Of a stretch of DNA of 64,000 nt, positions 54,668 through 63,183 are shown one piece after another (the stretch's first letter is position 1; the number at the start of each line of letters is the position of its first letter). The notes beneath the pieces are model-generated. The model was not told the origin of the DNA. It saw only the letters and a list, made by a program, of their open reading frames with translations, and made no database searches. The position numbers were made by a program, and so were the translations under genes. Origin of the DNA: Pseudomonas hygromyciniae (GTDB lineage Bacteria; Pseudomonadota; Gammaproteobacteria; Pseudomonadales; Pseudomonadaceae); NCBI RefSeq assembly GCF_016925675.1, contig NZ_CP070506.1:5888501-5952500 (forward strand), in the 5' to 3' direction.

Positions 54668-55465
54668 ATGAGCCTTTATCCATTGCAGGGCCGCACCGCG
54701 ATTGTCACCGGTGGTTCTTCGGGCATTGGCCTGGCGTGCGTCGAATTGCTGCTGGAGGCCGGCGCCGCCGTGGCCTTCTGCGGGCGCGACGCCGATCGCC
54801 TGGGCCGTGCCGAAGCCGACCTGCGCCAACGCTTCCCCCGGGCACGATTACTGGCCCAGGTTTGCGATGTACTCGATGGCGAAGCGGTCAACGCCTTTGC
54901 CAGCATCAGCCGGGCCACGCTGGGCGACGCCAGCGTGCTGATCAACAACGCCGGGCAAGGCCGGGTGTCGACCTTTGCCGACACCACCGACAGCGCCTGG
55001 ACCGAAGAGCTGCACCTGAAGTTTTTTTCGGTGATCAACCCGGTGCGCGCCTTCAAGGCGCAACTGCAAAGCCAGGCCGATGCCGCCATTGTCTGCGTCA
55101 ACTCGCTGCTGGCCAGCCAGCCGGAGCCGCACATGGTCGCCACCTCGGCCGCCCGCGCCGGGATCAAGAACCTGGTGCGCTCGATGGCTACCGAATTCGC
55201 CCCCCAGGGCATCCGCGTCAACGGCATCCTGATTGGCCTGGTGGAATCCGGGCAATGGCGCCGCCGCTTCGAAGCCCGCGAAGAACGCGACCTCGACTGG
55301 GCGCAATGGACCGCCCGCCTGGCCCAACAAAAACATATTCCCCTGGGGCGCCTGGGCCTGCCGCTTGAAGCGGCCCGCGCGATCCTGTTTCTGGCCTCGC
55401 CTCTGTCGGCTTACACCACAGGCAGCCATATCGATGTATCCGGAGGCCTGTCCCGCCATGCGTAA
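54668..55465 (+). CDS. SDR-family protein with altered catalytic residues
   Basis: A 265-residue SDR fold protein. The cofactor motif TGGSSGIGLA and NNAG (residues 93-96) are normal. The catalytic Ser is at 136 (VNSLLAS), but the Tyr and Lys positions read Thr149 and Arg153 (VATSAARAG), so the standard Tyr-Lys chemistry is absent. The C terminus SGGLSRHA is otherwise SDR-like. It may bind a nucleotide without dehydrogenase activity or use another mechanism. It starts 1 bp after the IclR stop, and the ThDP gene overlaps its end by 8 bp. Confidence 0.9.
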   Translation: MSLYPLQGRTAIVTGGSSGIGLACVELLLEAGAAVAFCGRDADRLGRAEADLRQRFPRARLLAQVCDVLDGEAVNAFASISRATLGDASVLINNAGQGRVSTFADTTDSAWTEELHLKFFSVINPVRAFKAQLQSQADAAIVCVNSLLASQPEPHMVATSAARAGIKNLVRSMATEFAPQGIRVNGILIGLVESGQWRRRFEAREERDLDWAQWTARLAQQKHIPLGRLGLPLEAARAILFLASPLSAYTTGSHIDVSGGLSRHA

Positions 55466-57140
55466 TGAAAACACTGTCACCGTGGGCGCTGCCATCACCG
55501 CCTTCCTCGAACAATGCGACGTCAAGGCCGCGTTTGGCGTGATCTCGATCCACAACATGCCGATCCTCGATGCCTTTGCCGTGCGCGGCAATATCCGCTT
55601 TGTCATGGCCCGGGGTGAAGCCGGCGCCGCCAACATGGCCGATGCCTATGCCCGCACCACCGGTGGCCTGGGCGTGTGCCTGACGTCCACCGGCACCGCC
55701 GCCGGCAATGCCGCTGGCGCCATGGTTGAAGCACAGACCGCCGGCACGCCGCTGCTGCACATTACCGGGCAGATCGAGACGCCGTACCTGGACCAGGAAC
55801 TGGCCTATATCCACGAAGCCCGCGACCAGTTGAACATGCTCAAGGCCGTGTCCAAGGCCGCCTTTCGCGTGCGCAGCGTCGAGACCGCCATCAGCACCCT
55901 GAAGCTCGCGGTGCAGACCGCCCTCACCGCGCCCACCGGCCCGGTCAGCGTCGAGATCCCGATCGACATCCAGTCGACCTTTATCCCGATGCCCACCGAC
56001 CTGTCGCCGCTGCCGATCCCGGTCGCCGTGCCGCCGCCGGAAGCCCTCGACCTGGTGGCCGCACGCCTGGCCAGCGCCAAGCGCCCGATGCTCTGGCTCG
56101 GTGGCGGCGCACGGCATGCCGGGCCGCAGGTCAAGCGCCTGCTGGCGATGGGTGTAGGGGTGATCACTTCGACCCAGGGCCGTGGCGTGGTCAATGAAGA
56201 CGACGAGCGTTGCCTGGGGGCCTTTTCGCAAAACAAGCGGGTCGAGCAGTTCCTGCAAACCTGCGACGCATTGCTGATCGCCGGGTCGCGCCTGCGCAGC
56301 AATGAGACCTTCAAGTACGCGCTCAAGCTGCCGCAGAACACGTTGCGCATCGACGCCAACCCGGCCATCGAAGGCCGCAGCTATGCCAGCGAGCTGTTTA
56401 TCTGCGGCGATGCAGCCCTGGCCCTGGCCGGCTTGGCTGATCGTCTGGAAGGCCGCCTGCACACCGACCCGCAGTTTCTCAGCGAACTCAAGGCCGTGCG
56501 CGAGCAATCGCGCAGCCAACTGGTAGCAGACCTGGGGCCGTACTCGGCGATGGTCGAGCAATTGCAGGCCAGCACCGGGCGTAACTTCTCCTGGGTGCGC
56601 GATGTGACCCTGTCCAACAGCATCTGGGGCAATCGCCTGCTCAACCTGTACCACCCGCGCGCCGGGGTGCACGCCCTCGGCGGCGGTATCGGCCAGGGCC
56701 TGGCGATGGGCATCGGTGCGGCCGTGGCAGCGGCGGAAACCGCGCCCGAGCGCAAGGTGTTTGCCTTGGCGGGCGACGGCGGGTTCATCCTCAACCTCGG
56801 TGAGCTGGCGACCCTGGTGCAGGAGCGCGCCAACCTGGTGATTCTGCTGATGAACGACCAGCGCTACGGGGTGATCCGCAATATTCAGGACGCGGTCTAC
56901 GGCAGCCGGCATTGCTATGTCGACCTGCACACCCCGGACTACAACAAGCTCGCCGAATCCATGGGCCTGCGCCATGGCCTGGTCACCGACCTCAAGGACT
57001 TCGGCAAGGTGGTCGACAGCGCCCTGAGCCAGCCCGGCCCGTTCCTGCTGGAAGTGGACATGCTCAGCGTGGGCAACTTCGCCACCCAGTTCGCCGGCCC
57101 GCCCAACAGCGAAACCAAAGCCCAGAAGGCCACCGCCTGA
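55458..57140 (+). CDS. Thiamine diphosphate-dependent enzyme (acetolactate synthase/benzoylformate decarboxylase family)
   Basis: A 560-residue ThDP enzyme. The N-terminal Pyr domain carries the activating Glu54 (MARGEAGAANMADAYART). The middle domain is at about residues 190-340. The C-terminal PP domain has the Mg-ThDP motif GDGGFILNLGEL (439-450) with Asn466 (LLMNDQRYG). It probably decarboxylates a 2-oxo acid to an aldehyde, which the neighbouring aldehyde dehydrogenase could oxidise, or joins two such units. A branched-chain role is unlikely given context. It overlaps the preceding gene by 8 bp. Confidence 0.9.
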   Translation: MRNENTVTVGAAITAFLEQCDVKAAFGVISIHNMPILDAFAVRGNIRFVMARGEAGAANMADAYARTTGGLGVCLTSTGTAAGNAAGAMVEAQTAGTPLLHITGQIETPYLDQELAYIHEARDQLNMLKAVSKAAFRVRSVETAISTLKLAVQTALTAPTGPVSVEIPIDIQSTFIPMPTDLSPLPIPVAVPPPEALDLVAARLASAKRPMLWLGGGARHAGPQVKRLLAMGVGVITSTQGRGVVNEDDERCLGAFSQNKRVEQFLQTCDALLIAGSRLRSNETFKYALKLPQNTLRIDANPAIEGRSYASELFICGDAALALAGLADRLEGRLHTDPQFLSELKAVREQSRSQLVADLGPYSAMVEQLQASTGRNFSWVRDVTLSNSIWGNRLLNLYHPRAGVHALGGGIGQGLAMGIGAAVAAAETAPERKVFALAGDGGFILNLGELATLVQERANLVILLMNDQRYGVIRNIQDAVYGSRHCYVDLHTPDYNKLAESMGLRHGLVTDLKDFGKVVDSALSQPGPFLLEVDMLSVGNFATQFAGPPNSETKAQKATA

Positions 57141-57150
57141 GGATCGTCGC

Positions 57151-57954
57151 ATGTTGCATATCACCATGATCGGCTGCGGCGCCATTGGCGTCGGCGTGCT
57201 GGAGCTGCTGGAGAACGATCCGCAGCTGTGCGTGGATTACGTCATCGCGTCCCGGGGCTCCGAAGCCCTGGTGCGCCAGCGCCTGGCCAGTTTCAAACAG
57301 CCGCCGCAGGTGCTCACGGCCTTGCCCGCCGACGCCCGCCCGGATTTGCTGGTGGAGTGCGCCGGCCACCGGGCCATCGAGGAACATGTGCTGCCGGCCC
57401 TGGAGCGCGGCATTGCCTGCCTGATTGTCTCGGTCGGCGCCTTGTCCGAAGTGGGCCTGGTGGAACGCCTGGAGGCCGCCGCCGAACGGGGCAAGACCCG
57501 CATCGAACTGCTGCCCGGCGCGATTGGCGGCATTGATGCGTTGTCGGCGGCCAAGGTCGGCGGCCTGGATTCGGTCAACTACACCGGGCGCAAGCCGGCC
57601 CGCGCCTGGAAGAACACCCCCGGCGAGCAGGCCTGCGATCTGGATTCCATCAGCGAAGCCACGGTGATCTTCCAGGGCAGCGCCCGCGAAGCGGCGCGGC
57701 TGTACCCGAAAAACGCCAACGTCGCCGCCACCCTGTCCCTGGCCGGGCTTGGCCTGGATCGCACCCATGTGACGTTGATCGCCGACCCCCACAGCGACGA
57801 AAACGTCCACCACTTCGAAGCCCGTGGCGCCTTTGGCCGTTTCGAGTTGAGCCTGCGCGGCAAGCCGCTGCTGGCCAACCCCAAGACCTCGGCGCTGACC
57901 GTGTACAGCGTGGTCCGCGCCTTGGGCAACCACGCCCATGCCATCTCAATTTAG
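57151..57954 (+). CDS. Aspartate dehydrogenase-like protein (NadX family)
   Basis: A 267-residue protein matching the aspartate dehydrogenase family, which oxidises L-aspartate to iminoaspartate and then oxaloacetate with NAD(P), or the reverse. The Rossmann motif is MIGCGAIGVGVLELL. The middle has ECAGHRAIEEH, LPGAIGGIDAL and YTGRKPA. The presumed catalytic His is in NVHHFEARGAFG (His220/221). Its P. aeruginosa homologue (PA3505, as I recall) is reported active on aspartate. No quinolinate synthesis genes are near, so a catabolic or amino-transfer role is likelier. Confidence 0.88.
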   Translation: MLHITMIGCGAIGVGVLELLENDPQLCVDYVIASRGSEALVRQRLASFKQPPQVLTALPADARPDLLVECAGHRAIEEHVLPALERGIACLIVSVGALSEVGLVERLEAAAERGKTRIELLPGAIGGIDALSAAKVGGLDSVNYTGRKPARAWKNTPGEQACDLDSISEATVIFQGSAREAARLYPKNANVAATLSLAGLGLDRTHVTLIADPHSDENVHHFEARGAFGRFELSLRGKPLLANPKTSALTVYSVVRALGNHAHAISI

Positions 57955-57964
57955 GAGCCCGTCG

Positions 57965-59458
57965 ATGACCCTCGAACAGACATTACCGATCTGCATCGCC
58001 GGCCACTGGCGCCAGGGCCGTGGCGAGCGCTATGCCAGCCACTACCCGGCCACCGGCGAAGCCGTGGCCTGGCTCAATGCCGCCGATCTGCAGGATGTGG
58101 AAGACGCCATCCAGGGCGCGCACCAGGCGTTCCTGCACAGCGGCTGGGCCCAGCGCAAACCTCACGAACGGGCCGGCGTGCTGTACCGCATCGCCGAGTT
58201 GATCCGCCTGCACAGTGAAGAGCTGGCGCAGTTGCAACGCCAGGACAACGGCAAGCCGATCAATGAAACCCGGGCGCTGGTAGCGAGTGCTGCCGGCACC
58301 TTCCAGTTCTTCGCCGCCGCCTGCGAAACCCTGGAAGAAACCATCACCCCGTCACGCGGTGATTTCGTCAGCATGAGCGTGTACGAGCCGATGGGCGTGG
58401 TCGCCGCGATCACCCCATGGAACTCGCCGATTGCCAGCGAGGCACAAAAGGTCGCCCCGGCCCTGGCGGCGGGCAATGCGGTGGTAATCAAGCCGGCAGA
58501 AATCACCCCGCTACTGGCCCTGCGTCTGGCGCGCCTGTGTGAAGAGGCCGGCCTGCCCAAGGGCCTGATCAGCGTGCTGCCGGGCAAAGGTTCATTGCTC
58601 GGTGATGCGCTGACCCGCCACCCACTGGTCAAGCGCGTGTCGTTCACCGGCGGCACCCGCACCGGCAAGCACATCGCCCATATCGCCGCCGACAAGATGA
58701 TGCCGGTGTCTTTGGAGTTGGGCGGCAAGTCGCCAACCATCGTCCTGGATGACGCCGACCTCGACCACGCAGTGGCCGGTGTGCTGTACGGCATTTTCAG
58801 CTCCTCGGGCGAGGCGTGTATCGCTGGCTCGCGGCTGTTTGTTGCGCGCCCCCTGTACGAACCCTTTATGCAGCGCCTGGTGGCCGCCGCCGCCAACCTG
58901 CGCATGGGCGACCCGGCCGACGAAAACACGCAGATGGGCCCCCTGATCAGCGCCAGCCATCGTGAATCGGTAGAGCGTTATGTCGCCCTCGGCCTGGCCG
59001 AAGGTGGGCGCCTGCGCCTGGGCGGGCAGCGCCCCAGCGGTGGCCTGTATGACCAGGGTTACTTCTACCCGCCAACCATCCTCGAAGGCCTGCATAACCA
59101 ACAACAGGTGTGCCAGGAAGAAATCTTCGGCCCGGTGCTGGTGGCCATGCCGTTCGACGATGAAGAGCAACTGCTGGAGCAGGCCAACGACAGCCTGTAC
59201 GCCCTCGCCGCCGGCATCTGGAGCCGTGACTACAAGCGCGCCTGGGCCCTGGGCCGGCGCTTGCAGGCCGGCACGGTATGGATCAACACCTACAAGCAGT
59301 TCTCGATCTCCACGCCGTTCGGCGGTTGGCGCGACAGTGGCCTGGGCCGCGAAAAAGGCCGCTTGGGGATCCTGCAATACATGGAACAGAAGAGCCTCTA
59401 CTGGGGCATGAACGAGCAGCCACTGGCCTGGGCCGGTGTGCCACATGAGGTAGCGTGA
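57965..59458 (+). CDS. Aldehyde dehydrogenase
   Basis: A 497-residue NAD(P)-dependent aldehyde dehydrogenase. Asn153 (ITPWNSPI), Glu251 (SLELGGKSP) and nucleophile Cys285 (SGEACIAGSR) are all present. The EEIFGPVL and PFGGWRDSGLGREKG motifs are normal. The likely substrate is the aldehyde made by the ThDP enzyme or the semialdehyde made by ring cleavage. AGGAGCCCGTCG precedes ATG 57965. Its stop overlaps the VOC gene start by one base. Confidence 0.93.
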   Translation: MTLEQTLPICIAGHWRQGRGERYASHYPATGEAVAWLNAADLQDVEDAIQGAHQAFLHSGWAQRKPHERAGVLYRIAELIRLHSEELAQLQRQDNGKPINETRALVASAAGTFQFFAAACETLEETITPSRGDFVSMSVYEPMGVVAAITPWNSPIASEAQKVAPALAAGNAVVIKPAEITPLLALRLARLCEEAGLPKGLISVLPGKGSLLGDALTRHPLVKRVSFTGGTRTGKHIAHIAADKMMPVSLELGGKSPTIVLDDADLDHAVAGVLYGIFSSSGEACIAGSRLFVARPLYEPFMQRLVAAAANLRMGDPADENTQMGPLISASHRESVERYVALGLAEGGRLRLGGQRPSGGLYDQGYFYPPTILEGLHNQQQVCQEEIFGPVLVAMPFDDEEQLLEQANDSLYALAAGIWSRDYKRAWALGRRLQAGTVWINTYKQFSISTPFGGWRDSGLGREKGRLGILQYMEQKSLYWGMNEQPLAWAGVPHEVA

Positions 59459-60423
59459 TGAGCGTTTTAGGTATTGATGAAGTCACCTATGGCGTCGAGG
59501 ACCTCGACACCTGCGTGCGTTTTTTCAGCGACTGGGGCCTGACCCAGGTCAGCGCGCAACCCGATGAGGTGATCTTCGAGACCCTCAACGGCTGCCGCGT
59601 AGTACTCGCCGACCTGAACAAACCGGGCCTGCCGCCCGCCATCGAAGCCGGCTCCACTGTGCGCGAAGTGGTATGGGGCGTGGCCGACGCAGCGGACCTT
59701 GCGCTGTACGCCGAACGCATCGCCAACGATCCGGATTTTATCGAAGGTAACGGGCGCATCGGCTGCACCGACCCCAACGGCCTGGCGATCCGCCTGCAAG
59801 TGACGCGCAAGCGCGAGCTGCAGATCGAGTGCAGCGGCCACAACACCTGGCAGACCAAGGGCCGGATCAACAAGGCCGCGCCGATCTACGAGCGCGCCAC
59901 GCCGATTGAAGTCGGCCATGTGGTGTTTTTCGTCAAGGATGTGAACGCCTGCGAAGCCTTCTACCACGAGCGTTTCGGCTTCCAGGCCTCGGACCGCTAC
60001 CCGGATCGCGGGGCGTTCTTGCGCACCGCCGAAGAAGGCGGCCATCACGACCTGTTCATGCTGCAACTGCCGGCGCCACGGGCCGGACTGAACCATGTGG
60101 CCTTTACCGTGCGCGACGTACACGAGGTGTTTGGCGGTGGCATGCATGTGTCGCGCAGCGGCTGGCCGACCGAAATCGGCCCGGGGCGCCACCCGGTGTC
60201 TTCGGCGTTCTTCTGGTACTTCAAGAACCCCGCCGGCGCGCTGGTGGAGTACTACGCCGACGAAGACCAACTGACCGGCGAATGGCAGCCGCGCACCTTT
60301 GAGCCGGGGCCCACGGTGTTCGCCGAATGGGCGATTGCCGGTGGCATCGACGGCAATACCCGACGCCAGCAACACGTCGAGGCGCCGCAAGGCAAGTTCC
60401 TCACCGACAAACCCAAATCCTGA
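59458..60423 (+). CDS. Type I extradiol ring-cleavage dioxygenase (VOC superfamily)
   Basis: A 321-residue two-module VOC protein. The N-terminal module lacks metal ligands. The C-terminal module has the iron ligands His154 (EVGHVVFF), His213 (GLNHVAFTVRD) and Glu264 (ALVEYYADED). Second-shell residues match the BphC pattern too: His196/197 (GGHHDLF), His245 (GRHPVSS) and Tyr254. Spacing is almost that of 2,3-dihydroxybiphenyl dioxygenase (146/195/210/241/250/260). It should therefore cleave an aromatic diol or aminophenol next to the hydroxyl groups. ATG 59458 overlaps the ALDH stop. Confidence 0.9.
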   Translation: MSVLGIDEVTYGVEDLDTCVRFFSDWGLTQVSAQPDEVIFETLNGCRVVLADLNKPGLPPAIEAGSTVREVVWGVADAADLALYAERIANDPDFIEGNGRIGCTDPNGLAIRLQVTRKRELQIECSGHNTWQTKGRINKAAPIYERATPIEVGHVVFFVKDVNACEAFYHERFGFQASDRYPDRGAFLRTAEEGGHHDLFMLQLPAPRAGLNHVAFTVRDVHEVFGGGMHVSRSGWPTEIGPGRHPVSSAFFWYFKNPAGALVEYYADEDQLTGEWQPRTFEPGPTVFAEWAIAGGIDGNTRRQQHVEAPQGKFLTDKPKS

Positions 60424-60436
60424 GCAGGAGTCGCCC

Positions 60437-61579
60437 ATGCCTTCCCTGAATATTGCTATCGCCGGTGCCGGTATCGGCGGCCTGACCGCCGCCATCGCCC
60501 TGCATCGCGCCGGTCACCAGGTCACCGTGTTCGAACAGTCCAAAGCCTTTTTGCGGGTCGGTGCCGATATCAACCTCACCCCCAACGCGGTACGTGCGCT
60601 GGATGGCCTGGGCGTAGGCGCCGCCGTGCGCATCCCGGCTGCGCGGCCGACCCACCGTATCAGCCGGACGTGGGACAGCGGCGAAGAGACGTCGCGCCTG
60701 GAAATGTCCGACGCCGCCGAGCAGAAATACGGCGCCCCGCAATTGACCATCCACCGCGCCGATCTGCTGGCGGCCCTGGCCGAGGTGTTCCCGCTGGAGC
60801 AGGTGCAGTTTGCCAAGCGCGCCGAACGGGTCGAGCAGACTGACGACGGCATCTACTTGCATTTCAAGGATGGCAGTCAGCACCGCTGTGATGTGCTGAT
60901 CGGCGCCGATGGCATTCATTCGGTGGTGCGCAACGCGCTGTTCGGCGAAGAGCATCCGCGCTTTACCGGGGTGGTGGCGTACCGCGCCGTAGTGCCGGCC
61001 GAGTTGGTGGCCCATGTGCCGAATATCCAGGCGTTCACCAAGTGGTGGGGCCCCAACCCGCAGAGCCAGATCGTCACGTTCCCGCTCAACCAAGGTAAAG
61101 ACATTTTTATCTTCGCCACCACCGCCCAGGACAGCTGGCACGAAGAGTCGTGGACCAGCGCTGGCGATGCCGACGAGCTGCGCAGCCACTATCAGGCATT
61201 CCATCCCGACGCCCGCGCGCTGCTGGATGCGTGCAGCGATGTACTCAAGACCGCGTTGTATGAGCGTGACCCGCTGCCGTTCTGGTCCAAGGGCGCGATC
61301 ACCCTGCTGGGCGATGCCTGTCACCCGATGATGCCGTTCATGGCCCAGGGTGCCGGCCAGGCCATCGAGGATGCGGTGGTACTCGGTCGCTACCTGCAAG
61401 ACCTCCACAGCCCGGCCCAGGTCGCGCAGGCATTGCAGGCGTACCAGCAGGCGCGCCTGGAACGTACCAGCCAGATCCAGATCGGCTCGCGCGGCAACCA
61501 ATGGCTCAAGGACGGCGGTAATGCCGACTGGGTCTATGGCTACGACGCCTGGACCGTGCCCACACAAAGCGCGGCCTGA
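60437..61579 (+). CDS. Class A FAD-dependent aromatic hydroxylase
   Basis: A 380-residue flavin monooxygenase of the salicylate/3-hydroxybenzoate/6-hydroxynicotinate hydroxylase family. Motifs are GAGIGGLTAAIAL (ADP binding), VLIGADGIHSVVR (DG motif), and LLGDACHPMMPFMAQGAGQ (GD motif). It uses NAD(P)H and O2 to hydroxylate an activated ring, sometimes with loss of carboxyl. Length is close to NicC. AGGAG precedes ATG 60437. It likely makes the diol used by the upstream dioxygenase. Confidence 0.93.
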   Translation: MPSLNIAIAGAGIGGLTAAIALHRAGHQVTVFEQSKAFLRVGADINLTPNAVRALDGLGVGAAVRIPAARPTHRISRTWDSGEETSRLEMSDAAEQKYGAPQLTIHRADLLAALAEVFPLEQVQFAKRAERVEQTDDGIYLHFKDGSQHRCDVLIGADGIHSVVRNALFGEEHPRFTGVVAYRAVVPAELVAHVPNIQAFTKWWGPNPQSQIVTFPLNQGKDIFIFATTAQDSWHEESWTSAGDADELRSHYQAFHPDARALLDACSDVLKTALYERDPLPFWSKGAITLLGDACHPMMPFMAQGAGQAIEDAVVLGRYLQDLHSPAQVAQALQAYQQARLERTSQIQIGSRGNQWLKDGGNADWVYGYDAWTVPTQSAA

Positions 61580-61581
61580 AC

Positions 61582-61899
61582 ATGAACGAAACCTTGCTGG
61601 TGACGGTGCTGCTCAAGCACGACCAATCGAAGAACCTCGAAGACATTCAGCGCCATATGAAGCAGCAGGAATGGTGGGAGCGTTTTCCGCCCCAAGGCGT
61701 GGAGCTGGTGAGCTGGACCGTGGCCATGGGCCTGGGCCAGATCGTCACCCTGCGCTTGCCGCCGAGCCTGCTGCCCGCCCTCAACGTGGAGCTGGAACGC
61801 TCGGCGTGGGGCGTGTTCAGCACTGAAGTTTTCCCGACATACGACTTTATCCCGGTACGCGAAACGATCCGCGAACGGGTACGCAACGGAGGTCAATGA
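61582..61899 (+). CDS. Small protein, muconolactone isomerase-like size, unknown function
   Basis: A 105-residue soluble protein. The start MNETLLVTVLLKHDQSKNLEDIQ and the alternating strand-helix pattern suggest a ferredoxin-like alpha-beta barrel subunit, as in muconolactone isomerase or stress-responsive dimeric barrel proteins. No catalytic motif is recognised. It follows the monooxygenase by 2 bp and precedes another small gene by 1 bp, so it is surely part of the operon. Confidence 0.7.
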   Translation: MNETLLVTVLLKHDQSKNLEDIQRHMKQQEWWERFPPQGVELVSWTVAMGLGQIVTLRLPPSLLPALNVELERSAWGVFSTEVFPTYDFIPVRETIRERVRNGGQ

Positions 61900-61900
61900 C

Positions 61901-62128
61901 ATGAGCACTACCGAACGATTCCTCGAGCCCCATCAGGCGCGCAAACGGCCCAATACCCAGTTTGAAGAACTGCTGGGCGACTCCATCGAGCGTGCTTTCG
62001 GCAACGGCGTGACCGAACTGCCAGCGCTGCTCGCCCACCTCAACCTGGCCGGCCCGCCCTGCCCGCTGACCAGCGGCGAGTGGACGGCAGATGCCTATCA
62101 AACCCTGATGGCCCGGCTGGGCGAATGA
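61901..62128 (+). CDS. Small helical protein, recombinase-like HTH domain
   Basis: A 75-residue protein (MSTTERFLEPHQARKRPNTQ...) with predicted helices and a Pro/Gly-rich loop (LAGPPCPLTSGEW). It resembles small proteins labelled recombinase-like helix-turn-helix that accompany Rieske oxygenase genes. No DNA-binding role is proven. A function as assembly or electron-transfer helper for the oxygenase is equally possible. It lies 20 bp before the Rieske gene. Confidence 0.65.
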   Translation: MSTTERFLEPHQARKRPNTQFEELLGDSIERAFGNGVTELPALLAHLNLAGPPCPLTSGEWTADAYQTLMARLGE

Positions 62129-62140
62129 CCCGGCAGAAGG

Positions 62141-62149
62141 AATAAAAAA
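62141..62149 (+). promoter_or_regulatory. A-rich Hfq/Crc-type motif at the Rieske gene ribosome-binding site
   Basis: AATAAAAAA follows AAGG and ends at the start codon (AAnAAnAA pattern). Binding by Hfq/Crc here would block ribosome access. Short, so chance cannot be excluded. Confidence 0.45.
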
Positions 62150-63183
62150 TGACTATGCAATTGACCGTCGACCCTGTTGAAAACCATCTGGCCAATGGCC
62201 TTAAAGACCTCTGGTTCCCGGTATTACCCTCGGACCTGCTCGGCGAAAAGCCGGTGTCGGTGCGCCGCCTCGGCTACAAGATCGCCCTGTGGCGCGATAA
62301 CGATGGCCGCGTGCATGCCCTGGAAGACCATTGCCCCCATCGCGGTGCGCCGCTGTCCCAGGGCCCGATCCTGGGTGATCGCCTGCAATGCCCGTATCAC
62401 GGCATCGAAGTGCGCTGTGACGGCACCGTGACCAAGGTGCCCGGCAGCCCCGGCTGCAAACTTGAAGGCAGCCGCCCGACCCGCATGTTCCATACCCGCG
62501 AAGCGGCGGGGGCGATCTTTTTGTTCAACGCCGCCGACCCGCACCTGGAGACGCCGCCGGAGTTGGTGCTGCCCGAGCAGTTGACCTCGCCCGAGTGGAG
62601 CAGCTTCGTCTGCTACACCGAGTGGAAAGGTGACTATCGCTACGTGATCGACAACGTCATGGACCCGATGCACGGCACCTACCTGCACAAGATGTCGCAC
62701 TCGATGAGCGAAGGCGAAGCCACCGCCAAGTTCGTCACCCGCGATACCGACAACGGGTTCTTTTTCGAGAAGGAAGGCCAGCGCGGGGTGAACTTCGACT
62801 GGACCGAGTTCATGGACAACGGCTGCCACTGGCTGCGCCTGGAAATCCCCTACCCGAAAACCGGCGGCCCGGGCGGCAACTTCACCATTATCGGCAGCTA
62901 TACGCCGAGCAGCCGCGCGTTGTCAGCGGTGTTCCACTGGCGTTGCCGGCCGCTGACCGGCTGGCAGCGCGACACCTGGCGCTTCCTCTACAAGAACCGC
63001 CTGGAAGCGCGGCACTGGGCAGTGCTGGAGCAGGATCGGGTGCTGCTGGAGTTCATGGAACCGGACGCCAACCAGCGCGAAAACCTCTACCAGCACGACC
63101 TGGGTGTGGTGCGCATGCGCCGTTACCTGAAGAACGCGGCCAAGGCCCAGCTCGAACTGATTGAAGCGAAGCAACTGCCATGA
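62149..63183 (+). CDS. Rieske non-heme iron oxygenase, vanillate demethylase type
   Basis: A 344-residue oxygenase alpha subunit. The Rieske cluster is bound by CPH (Cys62, His64) and CPYH (Cys81, His84). The mononuclear iron site is in DNVMDPMHGTYLHKMSH, with His175 and His180 and Asp168/172 nearby, and a late Asp-rich EPDANQRE. The single-component oxygenase size resembles VanA or other O- and N-demethylases rather than two-subunit dioxygenases. Substrate unknown. The reductase encoded at the right edge is its likely partner. Its stop overlaps the RidA start by 4 bases. Confidence 0.93.
   Translation: MTMQLTVDPVENHLANGLKDLWFPVLPSDLLGEKPVSVRRLGYKIALWRDNDGRVHALEDHCPHRGAPLSQGPILGDRLQCPYHGIEVRCDGTVTKVPGSPGCKLEGSRPTRMFHTREAAGAIFLFNAADPHLETPPELVLPEQLTSPEWSSFVCYTEWKGDYRYVIDNVMDPMHGTYLHKMSHSMSEGEATAKFVTRDTDNGFFFEKEGQRGVNFDWTEFMDNGCHWLRLEIPYPKTGGPGGNFTIIGSYTPSSRALSAVFHWRCRPLTGWQRDTWRFLYKNRLEARHWAVLEQDRVLLEFMEPDANQRENLYQHDLGVVRMRRYLKNAAKAQLELIEAKQLP

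Noticed and set aside
55218..57185. A 655-codon minus-strand frame opposite the ThDP enzyme
   Set aside because: Antisense shadow in GC-rich DNA, with no recognisable motif.
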